A stretch of DNA of 64,000 nt from contig NZ_VFYP01000001.1 of assembly GCF_006443685.1 (NCBI RefSeq), positions 1,178,001-1,242,000 on the forward strand, written 5' to 3'. The DNA comes from Rhizobium glycinendophyticum. Lineage in GTDB: Bacteria; Pseudomonadota; Alphaproteobacteria; Rhizobiales; Rhizobiaceae. Below the pieces are notes generated by a model. That model searched no databases. It was not told the origin of the DNA and saw only the letters and a list, made by a program, of their open reading frames with translations. The position numbers were made by a program, and so were the translations under genes. Position 1 is the stretch's first letter; each line of letters starts with the position of its first letter. Below, piece by piece: positions 1-8,916 of the stretch.

Positions 1-196
1 TGACGTCCCGCAGCATCAGCCGCGTGCGAAAGATCGGTGTATCGAGATCGGCGAAACGCCGGGGCAGAAAGCCGTAACCTTCACGCAGCAGGGAAAGCGT
101 TTCATCGAAGGCGGGGCTTCGCGGAATAGCGCCCGCCGCTGGCGTCTGCTCGAGCGCCTGCGCCTCACGCGCCCGGTTCCTGCTCTGCACGTTCAT
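1..196 (-). CDS. Cytochrome P450, CYP152-like (N-terminal 65 residues; cut by window edge)
   Basis: Only the first 65 codons lie in the window; the rest continues to the left of base 1. The N-terminus contains the pattern DETLSLLREGYGFL followed by a short run to RTRLMLRDV. This resembles the start of CYP152 peroxygenases such as Bacillus BsBeta, which opens with a similar SLTLLKEGY segment. CYP152 enzymes use hydrogen peroxide to hydroxylate or decarboxylate long-chain fatty acids and need no redox partner. The ATG at 196 follows a GGAGACGGGAT ribosome-binding site. The heme-binding cysteine region is outside the window, so the family call rests on remembered N-terminal similarity only. Confidence 0.6.
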   Translation of the reverse strand, partial: MNVQSRNRAREAQALEQTPAAGAIPRSPAFDETLSLLREGYGFLPRRFADLDTPIFRTRLMLRDV

Positions 197-451
197 ATCC
201 CGTCTCCCCACCGCCGAAGCCCCACACTTCGCCTTAAGATCGGTGAAACCCAGGAAGCAGGGTTTTGTTCCTCCGGTTCCGCGAGAATATTAACCTGCCG
301 GTTCGGACGCTGCCCACCGGCGCTGCGTCCGAACCCTCATCTGTTGTGGAAAGGGCTCGGGATTTATCACCGCCGGAACGATTTCCGGGCAACCCGGTTG
401 GCCCTGTGACGGCCAATCCCGGCCGTGACCAAATTGAAAGGGAGACCCGTC

Positions 452-673
452 ATGGGTAGTGGAAGAGGAGACGGCAAACACATCGGCAAAGGCAGCCAGG
501 GAAAGGGTGACGGTTCGGGTGCCATGACCGATCTGCAGGACGGCATGCTCGAAGAAAATCAGGTCCTGTCCAACCGCGACAAGGCCCAGCACTCGCAAGT
601 CCGTGGACTGGATGGAAAACACGTGCAGACCGAACAATATCAGGACCATGCGGCCAATCGGCGACCACGCTGA
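452..673 (+). CDS. Small glycine-rich conserved hypothetical protein
   Basis: A 73-residue hydrophilic protein, rich in Gly, Lys, Asp and Gln, with no signal peptide or membrane segment. It starts MGSGRGDGKHIGKGSQGKGD and ends in basic residues. The start at 452 is preceded by AAAGGGAGACCCGTC, a good ribosome-binding site, so I prefer it over the upstream in-frame start at 425. It looks like a small protein seen in other Rhizobiaceae, but I know no function for it. It is divergent from the P450 gene across about 255 bases in which I see no other gene. Confidence 0.6.
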   Translation: MGSGRGDGKHIGKGSQGKGDGSGAMTDLQDGMLEENQVLSNRDKAQHSQVRGLDGKHVQTEQYQDHAANRRPR

Positions 674-781
674 CGGAAGCGTACTGGTCTGCCCGTCACC
701 GTTCCCTGCGGAACGACGCTCAATCCGCCTCCCTCCCCACGGGGAGGCGTCGCCCGTGGCCTAACGCCCGAAGGTCGGCGA

Positions 782-2650
782 TCACCGCGAATAGGCCGTG
801 ATCACCTCGAGAAACGCATCGCCATAGCGTTCCAGCTTTGACTGGCCGATGCCGGAAATGCCGAGCATTTCGTCCTCGTCCATCGGCCGTTCGGTAGCGA
901 GCGCAATCAGCGTCGTGTCGGGAAAGACCACGTAAGGCGGCACGCCCTGGTCTTTGGCGATCTCCATGCGTTTGGCGCGCAACGCCTCGAACAGCTCCTG
1001 ATCGGCCTGATCGAGTCCCGCCTTGGCATGGGCCGTGCGCGATGCGCTGGCTCCCCGCGCGGCCTTGCCCGTCGTCGGCCGGTCCTTGCGGAAGCGCACG
1101 TCGACCTCGCGCTTGAACACGGCCCGCGCCGTCTCCTCAAGCTTCAGCGCTCCGAAAGCCGTGTGATCGACCCGGATGTAGCCGGCCGCGAGCAACTGCC
1201 GGAACACCGATTGCCAGGTCTTCGAGGACAAGTCCTTGCCCGCCCCGAAGACCGGCATGTCGGTGTGGCCGAAACGGATGGTCTTGTCGTTTTCGGTGCC
1301 CATGAGCACATCGATCAGATGACCGGTGCCGAAGCGCTCGCCGGTGCGATAGATCGCCGCCAGCGCCTTGATCGCGGCATCGAGCCCGTCCCAGGTCTCG
1401 ACCGGCTTCAGGCAGGTGTCGCAATTGCCGCAGCCCCCGGCGTGGCTCTCGCCGAAATGTTTGAGGATCGCCTGACGCCGGCAGCCCGGCGTCTCGCAGA
1501 TCGCGAGCAGCGCATTGAGCTTGGCCCGCTCCACCCGCTTCACCTCGTCGGCAGCCCCACCCTCGTCGATCATCCGCCCGCGCTGGATGACATCGGCCAT
1601 GCCATAGGCCATCCACACCTCGGACGGCAGACCGTCGCGCCCCGCGCGGCCGGTCTCCTGGTAATAGGCCTCCACAGATCCGGGCAGGTCGAGATGCGCG
1701 ACATAACGCACATTCGGCTTGTCGATCCCCATCCCGAAGGCGACCGTGGCGACGAGGCAGAGCTCTTCTTCCTTCAGAAACGCATCCTGGTTGGCGTCGC
1801 GGATCGCCCGGTCCATGCCGGCGTGATAAGGGAGCGCCCGGATGCCCTGATCGTCCAACCAGTTGGCGATCTCCTCCACCTTGGCTCGCGACAGGCAATA
1901 GACGATGCCACTCGATCCCTTGTGGCGGGAGAGAAAACGCAGGAGCTGCTGACGCGGCTGGTCGCGCTCGACGATCTCATAGGCGATGTTCGGTCGATCG
2001 AAGGAGGTGGTGAAGACGGCCGCATCCTGAAGCCCCAGTCGCTCGATGATATCGTCCCGCGTATGCGGATCGGCAGTCGCCGTCAGCGCCAGACGTGGCA
2101 CGCCGGGAAAGAGATCGGCGAGCTTGCCGAGTTCGCGATATTCCGGCCGGAAATCATGCCCCCATTGCGACACACAATGCGCTTCATCAATCGCAAACAG
2201 TGCAATCTGGACGCCCTGCATCATCTCGACGAACCCAGGTGTCGCGGTCCGCTCGGGCGTCACATAGAGAAAGTCGAGTTCACCCCGGTCGAGCGCCCGG
2301 CGCATCTCGACATACTCCTCCCTAGACAATGTCGAATTGAGCGCCGCTGCCCTGACCCCCAGACCTTTGAGCGCCTGCACCTGATCGCGCATCAGGGCGA
2401 TCAGCGGCGAAACCACGACGCCGACCCCCGGCCGGCAGAGCGCCGGCACCTGGAAACACAGCGATTTCCCGGCCCCCGTCGGAAACAGCACCACGGCGTC
2501 GCCACCGGACACGACATGGTTGACCACCTCCGCCTGCCGCCCGCGAAAGGCCGGATAGCCATAGACGCGCTTCAAGACGGCAAGAGGGCCCTCGCGGCCC
2601 TCGCGGTCACTGGGGGAGAAGAGGGGATCGGTAACGGGCTGAGTCGACAT
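782..2650 (-). CDS. recQ: ATP-dependent DNA helicase RecQ
   Basis: A 622-residue RecQ-family 3'-5' DNA helicase, which unwinds DNA in recombination and replication-fork repair. From the chosen ATG, the Walker A motif TGAGKS is at residues 58-63 and the DEAH box at 155-158, followed by [13 protein letters not shown], typical of RecQ. The helicase C-terminal half has the HAGM and [15 protein letters not shown] motifs. The RecQ zinc-binding domain contains Cys residues in [10 protein letters not shown]-terminal HRDC-like segment ends the protein ([16 protein letters not shown]). A GTG 36 bases upstream (2686) would add 12 residues; I prefer the ATG because family members begin near here. Both starts lack a strong ribosome-binding site. 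Confidence 0.95.
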   Translation of the reverse strand: MSTQPVTDPLFSPSDREGREGPLAVLKRVYGYPAFRGRQAEVVNHVVSGGDAVVLFPTGAGKSLCFQVPALCRPGVGVVVSPLIALMRDQVQALKGLGVRAAALNSTLSREEYVEMRRALDRGELDFLYVTPERTATPGFVEMMQGVQIALFAIDEAHCVSQWGHDFRPEYRELGKLADLFPGVPRLALTATADPHTRDDIIERLGLQDAAVFTTSFDRPNIAYEIVERDQPRQQLLRFLSRHKGSSGIVYCLSRAKVEEIANWLDDQGIRALPYHAGMDRAIRDANQDAFLKEEELCLVATVAFGMGIDKPNVRYVAHLDLPGSVEAYYQETGRAGRDGLPSEVWMAYGMADVIQRGRMIDEGGAADEVKRVERAKLNALLAICETPGCRRQAILKHFGESHAGGCGNCDTCLKPVETWDGLDAAIKALAAIYRTGERFGTGHLIDVLMGTENDKTIRFGHTDMPVFGAGKDLSSKTWQSVFRQLLAAGYIRVDHTAFGALKLEETARAVFKREVDVRFRKDRPTTGKAARGASASRTAHAKAGLDQADQELFEALRAKRMEIAKDQGVPPYVVFPDTTLIALATERPMDEDEMLGISGIGQSKLERYGDAFLEVITAYSR

Positions 2651-2844
2651 GGGCAAGGTGTAGCCGAAGGGGAGGGGGCTGGCCACCGCGCAAATCTGGT
2701 GACTTGCGAGAGCTGTCGCCAGCCAGCTTAGGCAGTGGGGATCGGGAGGAAGGTAACTCTCCTCCGAGTGCCCTCAGCCGGCTCGCCTCGCTGGGAGGGG
2801 CTTCAAGGTGCAAGGCCCCGCATGATCTGGCCAATTCCAACCTA

Positions 2845-3252
2845 TTATGCCCGCTTGAGCACCCGTGCCTCCTCGGGGTACCGATCCAGCAGGCGAAAGA
2901 GATTGATCACCGCAGGAGAGGGGATCACCTTGCCGGTTTCATACCGGGAAAACGCATTGTGCCCACCGCCGGTCAGCGCCGAAGCCTGGGCCTGGTTTAG
3001 GCCGAGCTTTTTCCTGATACGCCGCAATTCCTCACCGACGCTGCGTCTCGCCTGCAGCACGAGCGCGTCGCCCGCGGCGGCATATCGCAAGGCACTATCG
3101 GCGTCGAATTCGATCTCGCCGCAGCTCTCGCAGCGCCATCCAGACAGGCCTTCGACCGTCGTCTTCAAATCGCGGAACACCACATCATGCGCCTCGTTTT
3201 CGAAGCGGGCCATGCCTCCGACAGAACCACAGCTGCTGCAATCGGCAACCAT
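2845..3252 (-). CDS. mqsA: MqsA-type antitoxin (zinc-binding, HTH)
   Basis: A 135-residue antitoxin that should neutralise the MqsR RNase encoded just upstream. The N-terminal zinc site is visible as Cys5/Cys8 and Cys41/Cys44, the two CxxC pairs expected of MqsA. Residues about 83-110 (LGLNQAQASAL ... FSRYETGK) form an Xre-type helix-turn-helix used for autorepression. It starts at ATG 3252, two bases past the mqsR stop codon, so the genes are co-transcribed toxin first, the order known for mqsRA. A longer in-frame reading to 3357 overlaps mqsR and is unlikely. Confidence 0.9.
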   Translation of the reverse strand: MVADCSSCGSVGGMARFENEAHDVVFRDLKTTVEGLSGWRCESCGEIEFDADSALRYAAAGDALVLQARRSVGEELRRIRKKLGLNQAQASALTGGGHNAFSRYETGKVIPSPAVINLFRLLDRYPEEARVLKRA

Positions 3253-3254
3253 TT

Positions 3255-3557
3255 CTACAACTCCTTGAACTGAATGACGGGCGCGCCATCCGTGCGCATC
3301 GTCACCTTCACATAGGCTTTCCCGACCGGCGTGTCGGCATGGTAGACGTCCTGCCACACGCGACTGTCGGCATACGTCGTCATCGACTTGAAGAAGTGCC
3401 GTGGCGTGAGCGCACAGACGGCATCGATCATCTCTGCCACGGTCAGTCCCATCTGCCGCCCACCATCGATCGCGGTCTTGGTGAAAGCCGCAGCCTTGCG
3501 CGCCCGCACCAACAGGATGACAGCGGTCAGATCATGATGCGCGATCCGTTTCTCCAT
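3255..3557 (-). CDS. mqsR: MqsR-type toxin, type II toxin-antitoxin mRNA interferase
   Basis: A 100-residue protein colinear with E. coli MqsR: it starts MEKRIAHHDL, has the diagnostic KSMTTYADSRVWQDVY block near the middle and ends QFKEL, like the E. coli SFKEK end. MqsR is a RelE/YoeB-fold endoribonuclease that cleaves mRNA at GCU-type sites under stress; this comes from the family and was not shown here. The conserved Lys, Tyr and Trp of the SMTTY...WQDVY block are all present, so the toxin looks intact. A perfect inverted repeat sits immediately upstream of the start codon. Confidence 0.92.
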   Translation of the reverse strand: MEKRIAHHDLTAVILLVRARKAAAFTKTAIDGGRQMGLTVAEMIDAVCALTPRHFFKSMTTYADSRVWQDVYHADTPVGKAYVKVTMRTDGAPVIQFKEL

Positions 3558-3565
3558 GACCTAAA

Positions 3566-3582
3566 TTACCCTTAAGGGGTAA
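3566..3582. promoter_or_regulatory. Probable mqsRA autoregulatory operator
   Basis: Perfect inverted repeat TTACCC-TTAAG-GGGTAA, 6-bp arms and 5-bp spacer, lying 8 bases upstream of the mqsR start codon. MqsA is known to bind a palindrome in its own promoter in E. coli. The position here fits that role, although the bases differ. Confidence 0.6.
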
Positions 3583-3729
3583 AAATTCAAGGCCTGCGCT
3601 TGCTGCACCTAGATCTCTTCACTTTTATGGTCCGCAATCCCTGTGCACCGCAACAATCCTCTCTTGCCTTGCTGCCCGCCGGCTGCTCCTCATCGGCGTC
3701 CTCCCCAGCCTCAAAGGATCGCCTTCCGC

Positions 3730-4302
3730 ATGCCCACCGCCCTGAAACTCTACCTCGCCGGCCCCGAAGTCTTCCTCCCCGACGCCCGCGCCATCCTCGA
3801 CGCCAAGGCAGCGCTCACCCGCGCTCACGGCTTCGAGGCCATCTGCCCCGGCGACCTCGCCATCCCGCCGGCCCCGACCAAACATCAGTTCGGCCTCAAC
3901 ATCTCCGAGGTCGACGAGGGCTTCATGAACCGCGCCGATGGCGTCATCGCCAATCTCACTCCGTTCCGCGGCATCGCCGCCGATCCCGGCACGGTCTTCG
4001 AACTCGGCTATATGTGCGGCGCCGGCAAACTCGTCGCCTGCTACACCAATGTGGCAGACAGCCACTTCAAGCGCAGCGCCGACTTCTATGCGGGCGACAT
4101 TCACATCGCCGAAGACGGCCGCAAACGCGCATCCGACGGCACCATGCTGGAAGACTTTGAGATGATCGAAAACCTGATGCTGCATGGCGGCGTCGAACGC
4201 CGCGGCGGCCCGGTGGCCGTGCATGCAGCGGAAGCCGACCGCCTCTGGACCGATCTCACCGCCTTCGAGCAATGCTTGAAGACGCTGGCGGAAAGGCGCT
4301 GA
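3730..4302 (+). CDS. Nucleoside 2-deoxyribosyltransferase family protein
   Basis: A 190-residue soluble protein of the nucleoside 2-deoxyribosyltransferase fold, which transfers deoxyribose between nucleobases or hydrolyses nucleotides in salvage. The N-terminal LYLAGPEVFLPDA motif and the central DPGTVFELGYMCGAGK segment, carrying the catalytic Glu, are characteristic. The start at 3730 is chosen because family members begin a few residues before LYLAGP; upstream in-frame sequence is low-complexity Pro/Arg. Whether it acts as a transferase or an N-glycosidase cannot be told. Confidence 0.85.
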   Translation: MPTALKLYLAGPEVFLPDARAILDAKAALTRAHGFEAICPGDLAIPPAPTKHQFGLNISEVDEGFMNRADGVIANLTPFRGIAADPGTVFELGYMCGAGKLVACYTNVADSHFKRSADFYAGDIHIAEDGRKRASDGTMLEDFEMIENLMLHGGVERRGGPVAVHAAEADRLWTDLTAFEQCLKTLAERR

Positions 4303-4441
4303 AATCAGCGCTTTGGCGTGGAAAGCTCAAATCCCGCGCCCGAGGCCTATCACCCTGCACTCCTGCAGCATCAATCCTTTCAAAACCGGGGGCTTGTGGA
4401 CCGCAGCCGACAATGCTTCATGGTGGAAGGAGAAGTCGATC

Positions 4442-5731
4442 ATGCATGATATCGTCGCCGACCGGCCCGCCCTCGGTTCCCGTTTCCACCGCCTTCTGCT
4501 CTCGAGTGGCCTTGCCAATCTCGCCGATGGCATCGGTGTGGTCGCCTGGCCCTGGCTCGCCTCGCTGATCACCCGCGATCCCCTGGCGATCGCGCTCGTC
4601 GGCGTCGCGCAAAAGCTGCCCTGGTTCCTCTTCGCGCTTCCCTCGGGCGTGATCACCGACCGCTTCGACCGCCGCCGTCTGGTCATCGCGATGGACGTCT
4701 TGCGCTTCGTCACCCTGATCACGCTCTCGGCGGTCATGCTGCTGCCCGGCATGCTGCCCGTCATTCCCGTTGAGGATTTCCCGCGCGACCTGCTTTATGC
4801 CCTGTTGCTGCTCTCGGCGCTTATCGTCGGCTTTGCCGAAGTCCTGCGCGACAATTCCGCCGTCACGCTGCTGCCGGCCATCGTGCCCCATGCGCGGCTC
4901 GAAACCGCCAATGGCCGCATGGGCAGCCTCGAAACCGTGATGAACATGATGATCGGCCCGCCGCTCGCCGGCCTCGTCATCGCCCTCGCGCTGCCGCTCG
5001 CCTTCGGGCTCTACGGCCTTGCTTTTGCCTTTGCCGGACTGCTGATCCTCTCGATCCCGGGAGAGTTCCGCACGGAGCGGCCGGAACCCCGCCATTGGGT
5101 CGCGGAAATCCGCGAAGGCACCGCCTATCTCTTCGCCCGTCCGCTGCTGCGCGATCTGGCGTTGGGTCTCGGCGTGCTGAACGCCATCGAGGTCATGCTG
5201 CTGATGGGGCTGGTGCTCTACGCCCAGGAGGTCATGGGCCTGAACTCTGCCGAATACGGCCTGCTGCTGACGGGGCTTGCCGTCGGCGGCGTCATCGGCG
5301 GCCTGCTCGGCGAGCCGATCCTCCGCCGCTTCGGTGCCTCCGCCTGCCTGCGCGCCACGATCGCCTGTTGCCTCATCTGGGCGCTGGTCGTGCTCCTGGT
5401 CCCCGTGCCCGTTCTGGTCTGGGCAGCACTCGCCCTCTCGGCCGTGACCGGCATGGTCTGGAACATCATCACGGTCTCGCTGCGCCAGCGCATGATCCCG
5501 CCACATCTGCTCGGCCGGGTCAACAGCGTCTACCGCTTCTTCGGCCTCGGCACCATGTCGCTCGGCGTCTTCCTGGCCGGCCTCAGCGTCACCCTCGCCG
5601 AACATTTTATGCCGCGCCCCCAGGCCCTCGGCATGCCCTTCATCCTCGCCGCCATCCTCTCCATCCTGCTGCTCGCCGGCCTCTGGACCCGCGTCTCGCC
5701 AAAGGCACTGGCGGCATTCGACGGGCGGTGA
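4442..5731 (+). CDS. MFS transporter, EntS/MFS_3-like exporter
   Basis: A 429-residue inner-membrane protein with about 12 hydrophobic segments. The loop between helices 2 and 3 reads GVITDRFDRRRLV, the MFS signature. The arrangement resembles the MFS_3 group, which includes the enterobactin exporter EntS and macrolide exporters. The start at 4442 follows GGAAGGAGAAGTCGATC, a strong ribosome-binding site; upstream in-frame codons are not hydrophobic. The substrate is unknown. Confidence 0.85.
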   Translation: MHDIVADRPALGSRFHRLLLSSGLANLADGIGVVAWPWLASLITRDPLAIALVGVAQKLPWFLFALPSGVITDRFDRRRLVIAMDVLRFVTLITLSAVMLLPGMLPVIPVEDFPRDLLYALLLLSALIVGFAEVLRDNSAVTLLPAIVPHARLETANGRMGSLETVMNMMIGPPLAGLVIALALPLAFGLYGLAFAFAGLLILSIPGEFRTERPEPRHWVAEIREGTAYLFARPLLRDLALGLGVLNAIEVMLLMGLVLYAQEVMGLNSAEYGLLLTGLAVGGVIGGLLGEPILRRFGASACLRATIACCLIWALVVLLVPVPVLVWAALALSAVTGMVWNIITVSLRQRMIPPHLLGRVNSVYRFFGLGTMSLGVFLAGLSVTLAEHFMPRPQALGMPFILAAILSILLLAGLWTRVSPKALAAFDGR

Positions 5732-5740
5732 GGTGTGCCT

Positions 5741-5875
5741 CACACCTCCCCCTTTGAGGGAGGAGGTCGCCGCAAAGCGACGGGTGGGGGTGACCTGGGC
5801 GACGAGCGCGCCGCCACCGATCACCCCACCCCGAGCTGCGCTCCGACCCTCCCCCTCAAGGAGAGAGTGTCAGCC
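5741..5875. repeat. Intergenic palindromic repeat
   Basis: Two GC-rich halves in opposite orientation: CTCCCCCTTTGAGGGAGGAG followed by a GCAAAGCGACGGGTGGGGGTGA block, and about 50 bases later its inverted counterpart beginning TCACCCCACCCCGAGCTGCG and ending in CCCTCCCCCTCAAGGAGAG. It fills the gap between two convergent genes and could act as an RNA hairpin. A related half-element lies at about 6595-6640. Confidence 0.6.
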
Positions 5876-5877
5876 CG

Positions 5878-6273
5878 TCACCCCTTCTTGCCTGCCGGCT
5901 GGGCCGTCGGATCCTCAAACCGGATACCGCAATTGTTTTTCAGCGACGCCGTTTCGATCGCCTTCATCTCGCCCTTCAGTCGCGAGACTTCGGCCGCGGA
6001 TGCCCCGTCGCCCTTGGCAAAGAACAGCGCCGGCCAGAAGATGACGAGTCCGACCCCGACGGCCACTGCATCATTATCCGCCTTCTTCTGCTGCACGCCG
6101 CTTGCCGCGATCGCCCGGGCCGACACAGCCGTCGCCTCCTCGCGCAGCCGGTCGCAGGACAGGCTTTCATAAAGCGTCGACGACACATAGGCCGCCTCTA
6201 TGTCTTTCGGCTTGCTGGCGCAGGAAGAGAGCGCCGCGGCAAGCGCCACGGTGATAGCAATAGTCTTGTTCAT
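5878..6273 (-). CDS. Small predicted lipoprotein of unknown function
   Basis: A 131-residue protein. The signal peptide MNKTIAITVALAAALSSC ends in a lipobox (ALSSC), so the mature protein should start at Cys18 and be lipid-anchored. A second hydrophobic stretch (VGVGLVIFWPALFFAKG) follows at about residues 71-87. Then comes a short helix with Leu/Lys/Glu periodicity (AEVSRLKGEMKAIE). A single Cys near the C-terminus (NNCGIRF) could pair with one earlier. The start is at 6273; the longer upstream reading has no export signal. No function recognised. Confidence 0.7.
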   Translation of the reverse strand: MNKTIAITVALAAALSSCASKPKDIEAAYVSSTLYESLSCDRLREEATAVSARAIAASGVQQKKADNDAVAVGVGLVIFWPALFFAKGDGASAAEVSRLKGEMKAIETASLKNNCGIRFEDPTAQPAGKKG

Positions 6274-6654
6274 GATGACCCCCAGTTGTGAACGAATAAA
6301 GGCGTGTCGCAAGGCGGGCAGATCGTCAAAGCCAAAGATTGCAGGTTTCTGAGAAACCATGGGATGCCCACAACCAAAAGTGGGGTGGATTAAACACTGC
6401 CCCGCAATGCGGTCAGGTGCTAACGGGTCCCGGCCTCCCCTTGGGGCTGCCCGGCACAGCTTTACCGTTTCGCGCGCCCTCATCCCCGATGCAACAAATT
6501 GCACCTGAGCCCGGCGGGCCACCTGTTCCCCACTGGAGACAAGAGGCATCCCGCTTGGTGCGGGGCTCAAAATCCATTTGTTCTTGCCCTGCCTTGGGCG
6601 GGGAGGGCGCCGCGAGCAGCGGGTGGGAGTGACGAGACGCCCCCGCGCGATGCG
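6274..6654. other. Intergenic region, no gene seen
   Basis: A 381-base gap between two genes on the minus strand. It contains the promoter side of the lipoprotein gene and, near 6595-6640, a GGCGGGGAGGGCGCCGCGAG-type repeat half related to the element at 5741-5875. Short open frames here are not supported by ribosome-binding sites. Confidence 0.5.
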
Positions 6655-7062
6655 TCAGACGAATTGCGTGGCGAAATCGTCGATGGTCATGGCGGCGAAG
6701 CTCCTGCGCAAACAGGTTTCCGCATCCGTCATGGCCCGATCGAGAAAGCGGTTCACCGCGCTCTCGACGGGACAGCTGCTGTGATCCTTCGACAAGGCTA
6801 TGGAAAATGCCGATCCGCTCTGCAGGGCATGGTGCACATGCTCGACGGTGATCTCGCTGGCAGATCTGGCCAGCCGCCAGCCGCCGCTTCGCCCTCCCGA
6901 GGACGCCACGATGCCGTGGTCCTTCAGGGCCGCCATCGTCCGGCGCACCACAACCGGATTGGTATTGAGCATCTTTGAAATGGTGTCCGACGTTTCGCTG
7001 CCGCCTAGCAGATGCATGTGGACGAGAACATGGAGCATTCGCGAAAGGCGGGTGTCGGACAT
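6655..7062 (-). CDS. Rrf2 family transcriptional regulator
   Basis: A 135-residue Rrf2-type DNA-binding protein. The N-terminal winged helix includes MSDTRLSRMLHVLVHMHL and TSDTISKMLNTNPVVVRRTM, then the wing ASSGGRSGGWRLARS. There is only one cysteine in the middle and one near the C-terminus, not the three-Cys cluster of IscR/NsrR, so an Fe-S cofactor is unlikely; it looks like the YwnA/thiol-sensing branch. It is divergent from the hydrolase gene at 7144, and two matching palindromes lie between them, so it probably represses itself and the hydrolase. Confidence 0.85.
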   Translation of the reverse strand: MSDTRLSRMLHVLVHMHLLGGSETSDTISKMLNTNPVVVRRTMAALKDHGIVASSGGRSGGWRLARSASEITVEHVHHALQSGSAFSIALSKDHSSCPVESAVNRFLDRAMTDAETCLRRSFAAMTIDDFATQFV

Positions 7063-7064
7063 TT

Positions 7065-7123
7065 CGTAACTCAGAATGTTGCGGAATCTTGACGTGCTTC
7101 AATCCGTAACATAGATTGTTGCG
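7065..7123. promoter_or_regulatory. Tandem operators for the Rrf2 regulator/hydrolase divergon
   Basis: Two copies of CGTAAC-N7-GTTGCG, an imperfect palindrome, at 7065-7083 and 7105-7123. They are exactly 40 bp apart and on the same face. They fill the divergent promoter region between the Rrf2 gene (start 7062) and the hydrolase (start 7144). Each copy continues with GAA. The regulator assignment is inferred from position. Confidence 0.65.
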
Positions 7124-7143
7124 GAAAAGTAGAGGAGTGCGCC

Positions 7144-8127
7144 ATGTCGTCGCGCAAAGTGAATGCCAACGGTCTTGCCATGCATGTCGAGGAGCGGGGT
7201 GAGGGGCCCTTGATCCTTCTCGCCCATGGATTTCCGGAAACCTCCCACGCCTGGAGACACCAACTCGCCGCGCTGGCCGCCGCGGGTTTCCACGCAGTTG
7301 CGCCCGATATGCGCGGCTATGGCGAGACGGAAAGCCCCTCCGAGATCAACAGGTATTCGACGCTTGATCTGGTCGGCGACCTGGTCGGTCTGCTGGATTC
7401 CCTTGAACGTGAGAACGCCATCCTCGTCGGCAATGACTGGGGAAGCACGATCGCCTGGCAGGCCGCCCTGCTGCGTCCGGATCGGTTCAAGGGCGTCGTG
7501 GCCATCGGCGTGCCGATGATGGACAACCCTCCGGTGCCGCCGACGACCTTGTTCCCGGAGACACCGGATGCCCGTTTCTATCTCCTCCATTTTCAGGAAC
7601 CCGGGGTCGCCGAGGCCGAGTTGGAGCGCGATATCGAGGCCACGCTCCGCAAGATCCTCTTTGCCGCCTCCCGCGATGCGGGGCCACGACAGCCGGGGGA
7701 CGACACGCCAAACCCGTTTTCCATGGTCGCGCGTGATTGCGGTCTGCTGGGGCCGCTGCCCATGCCCGCGCGGCTTCCCGCTTGGCTAAGCGAGGCGGAC
7801 CTTGCCCGTTATGTCGCCGCATTCGCCCGAAGCGGTTTTCGCGGCGGCCTGAATTACTACCGCAATCTCGATGCCAACTGGAACTACCAGCGTGCACTCG
7901 CCGGTCTGAAGGTACAGGTTCCCGCCCTCTACATGGTGGGCGAACAGGACGTCGGCTTGAGCATTCCCGGCATGCAGGAGGTTATTGCGTCCATGCCCCG
8001 GCTTGTGCCGGAGCTCAGGAAGAGCGTAACGATTGCCGACTGCGGCCACTGGGCGCCGCAGGAGAAGCCGGATGAAGTCACCGCCGCAATCCTGGACTTC
8101 GCCCGATCCATCCACTCCGGAACTTGA
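7144..8127 (+). CDS. Alpha/beta hydrolase, epoxide hydrolase-like
   Basis: A 327-residue cytosolic alpha/beta hydrolase. The oxyanion motif HGFPE is at 28-32, the RGYG turn at 57-60, and the nucleophile elbow GNDWG carries Asp98. An Asp nucleophile is the mark of epoxide hydrolases and haloalkane dehalogenases rather than esterases. The catalytic His lies in ADCGHWAPQEKP near the C-terminus. The cap contains tyrosines (LNYYRNLDANW) of the kind that activate the epoxide oxygen. Divergent Rrf2 control suggests induction by a reactive compound. Substrate unknown. Confidence 0.85.
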   Translation: MSSRKVNANGLAMHVEERGEGPLILLAHGFPETSHAWRHQLAALAAAGFHAVAPDMRGYGETESPSEINRYSTLDLVGDLVGLLDSLERENAILVGNDWGSTIAWQAALLRPDRFKGVVAIGVPMMDNPPVPPTTLFPETPDARFYLLHFQEPGVAEAELERDIEATLRKILFAASRDAGPRQPGDDTPNPFSMVARDCGLLGPLPMPARLPAWLSEADLARYVAAFARSGFRGGLNYYRNLDANWNYQRALAGLKVQVPALYMVGEQDVGLSIPGMQEVIASMPRLVPELRKSVTIADCGHWAPQEKPDEVTAAILDFARSIHSGT

Positions 8128-8202
8128 GGGGCGCCGGATCCGCGCGATGCGGCAAGGCGGTCTCCGAGGCATGAAACGGAGGTGACTCCGTTAGCAATCC
8201 CT

Positions 8203-8616
8203 TCATTCCATCGGCTCAAACACCATCGAATGCCCGTTGATGCAGTAGCGCAGACCCGTCGGCTTCGGGCCGTCCGGAAACACATGGCCCAGATGCCCGC
8301 CGCAATTGGCGCAGCGGATTTCGGTGCGCACCATGCCGAAGGCCGTGTCGCGATGCTCGGTCACGGCGTCAGGTTTGACCGGCTCGAAATAGCTCGGCCA
8401 GCCGCAGCCGGCGTCGAACTTGGTGTCCGAGACGAACAGCGGCTCGTCGCAGGCAGCGCAGCGATAGAGGCCTTTCTGGAAATTATCCCAATAGGGGCCG
8501 GTAAAGGGGCGCTCGGTGCCATGTTCGCGGAGAATCCGGTATTGCTCCGGCGTCAGTTGCTCGCGCCATTCGGCATCGGACTTCGCAATCTTCGGGGCAG
8601 TCGTGGAAGCGGTCAT
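8203..8616 (-). CDS. msrB: Peptide-methionine (R)-S-oxide reductase MsrB
   Basis: A 137-residue MsrB, which reduces the R-epimer of methionine sulfoxide in proteins after oxidative damage. The four zinc ligands are two CxxC pairs (Cys53/56 and Cys102/105). The catalytic Cys125 is in [10 protein letters not shown]; the usual RYCINSASL has changed to INGHSM, a known variant. The conserved CGWPSY block is present at 71-76. The start at 8616 follows CCAAGGAGATCATC; an upstream in-frame start at 8649 is rejected for lack of a ribosome-binding site. Confidence 0.95.
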   Translation of the reverse strand: MTASTTAPKIAKSDAEWREQLTPEQYRILREHGTERPFTGPYWDNFQKGLYRCAACDEPLFVSDTKFDAGCGWPSYFEPVKPDAVTEHRDTAFGMVRTEIRCANCGGHLGHVFPDGPKPTGLRYCINGHSMVFEPME

Positions 8617-8916
8617 GATGATCTCCTTGGGCGGCCGGGCGAAAGACAACTATAGCCCGCCCGGTGTTGCACTATAGATAGGGTGCCGGATGTCGAGCGG
8701 CAATTGTCCCTTGCTGCCGTTTGTCGTCGGCGGGCCCGCGTCCTTTCACGATAAACTGAAATACATCGGCTGATTTTCACTGAAACGTGGGTTGACGTGT
8801 CCGTGAAGGGGAAGTGTTCCGTTTTTGCTTGAGACGAAGGTTGGCATGTCCTAACACGGTCCCACCTTGTATCGACTGATGATCGAACACCGATCCGATG
8901 CCCACGGGGAGATGGA

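Noticed and set aside
425..451. The upstream start of the small glycine-rich protein
   Set aside because: It has no ribosome-binding site, whereas the start at 452 has a good one; the extra nine residues are not in keeping with the rest.
726..752. A terminator at GCCTCCCTCCCCACGGGGAGGC-like sequence between the small protein and recQ
   Set aside because: The stem-loop is possible but the loop is only 2-4 bases and there is no U-tract on either strand; too weak to list as a feature.
1028..2731. A 567-residue open frame opposite recQ
   Set aside because: It mirrors a real, strongly conserved helicase on the other strand and has low-complexity Arg/Gly/His composition typical of antisense high-GC frames.
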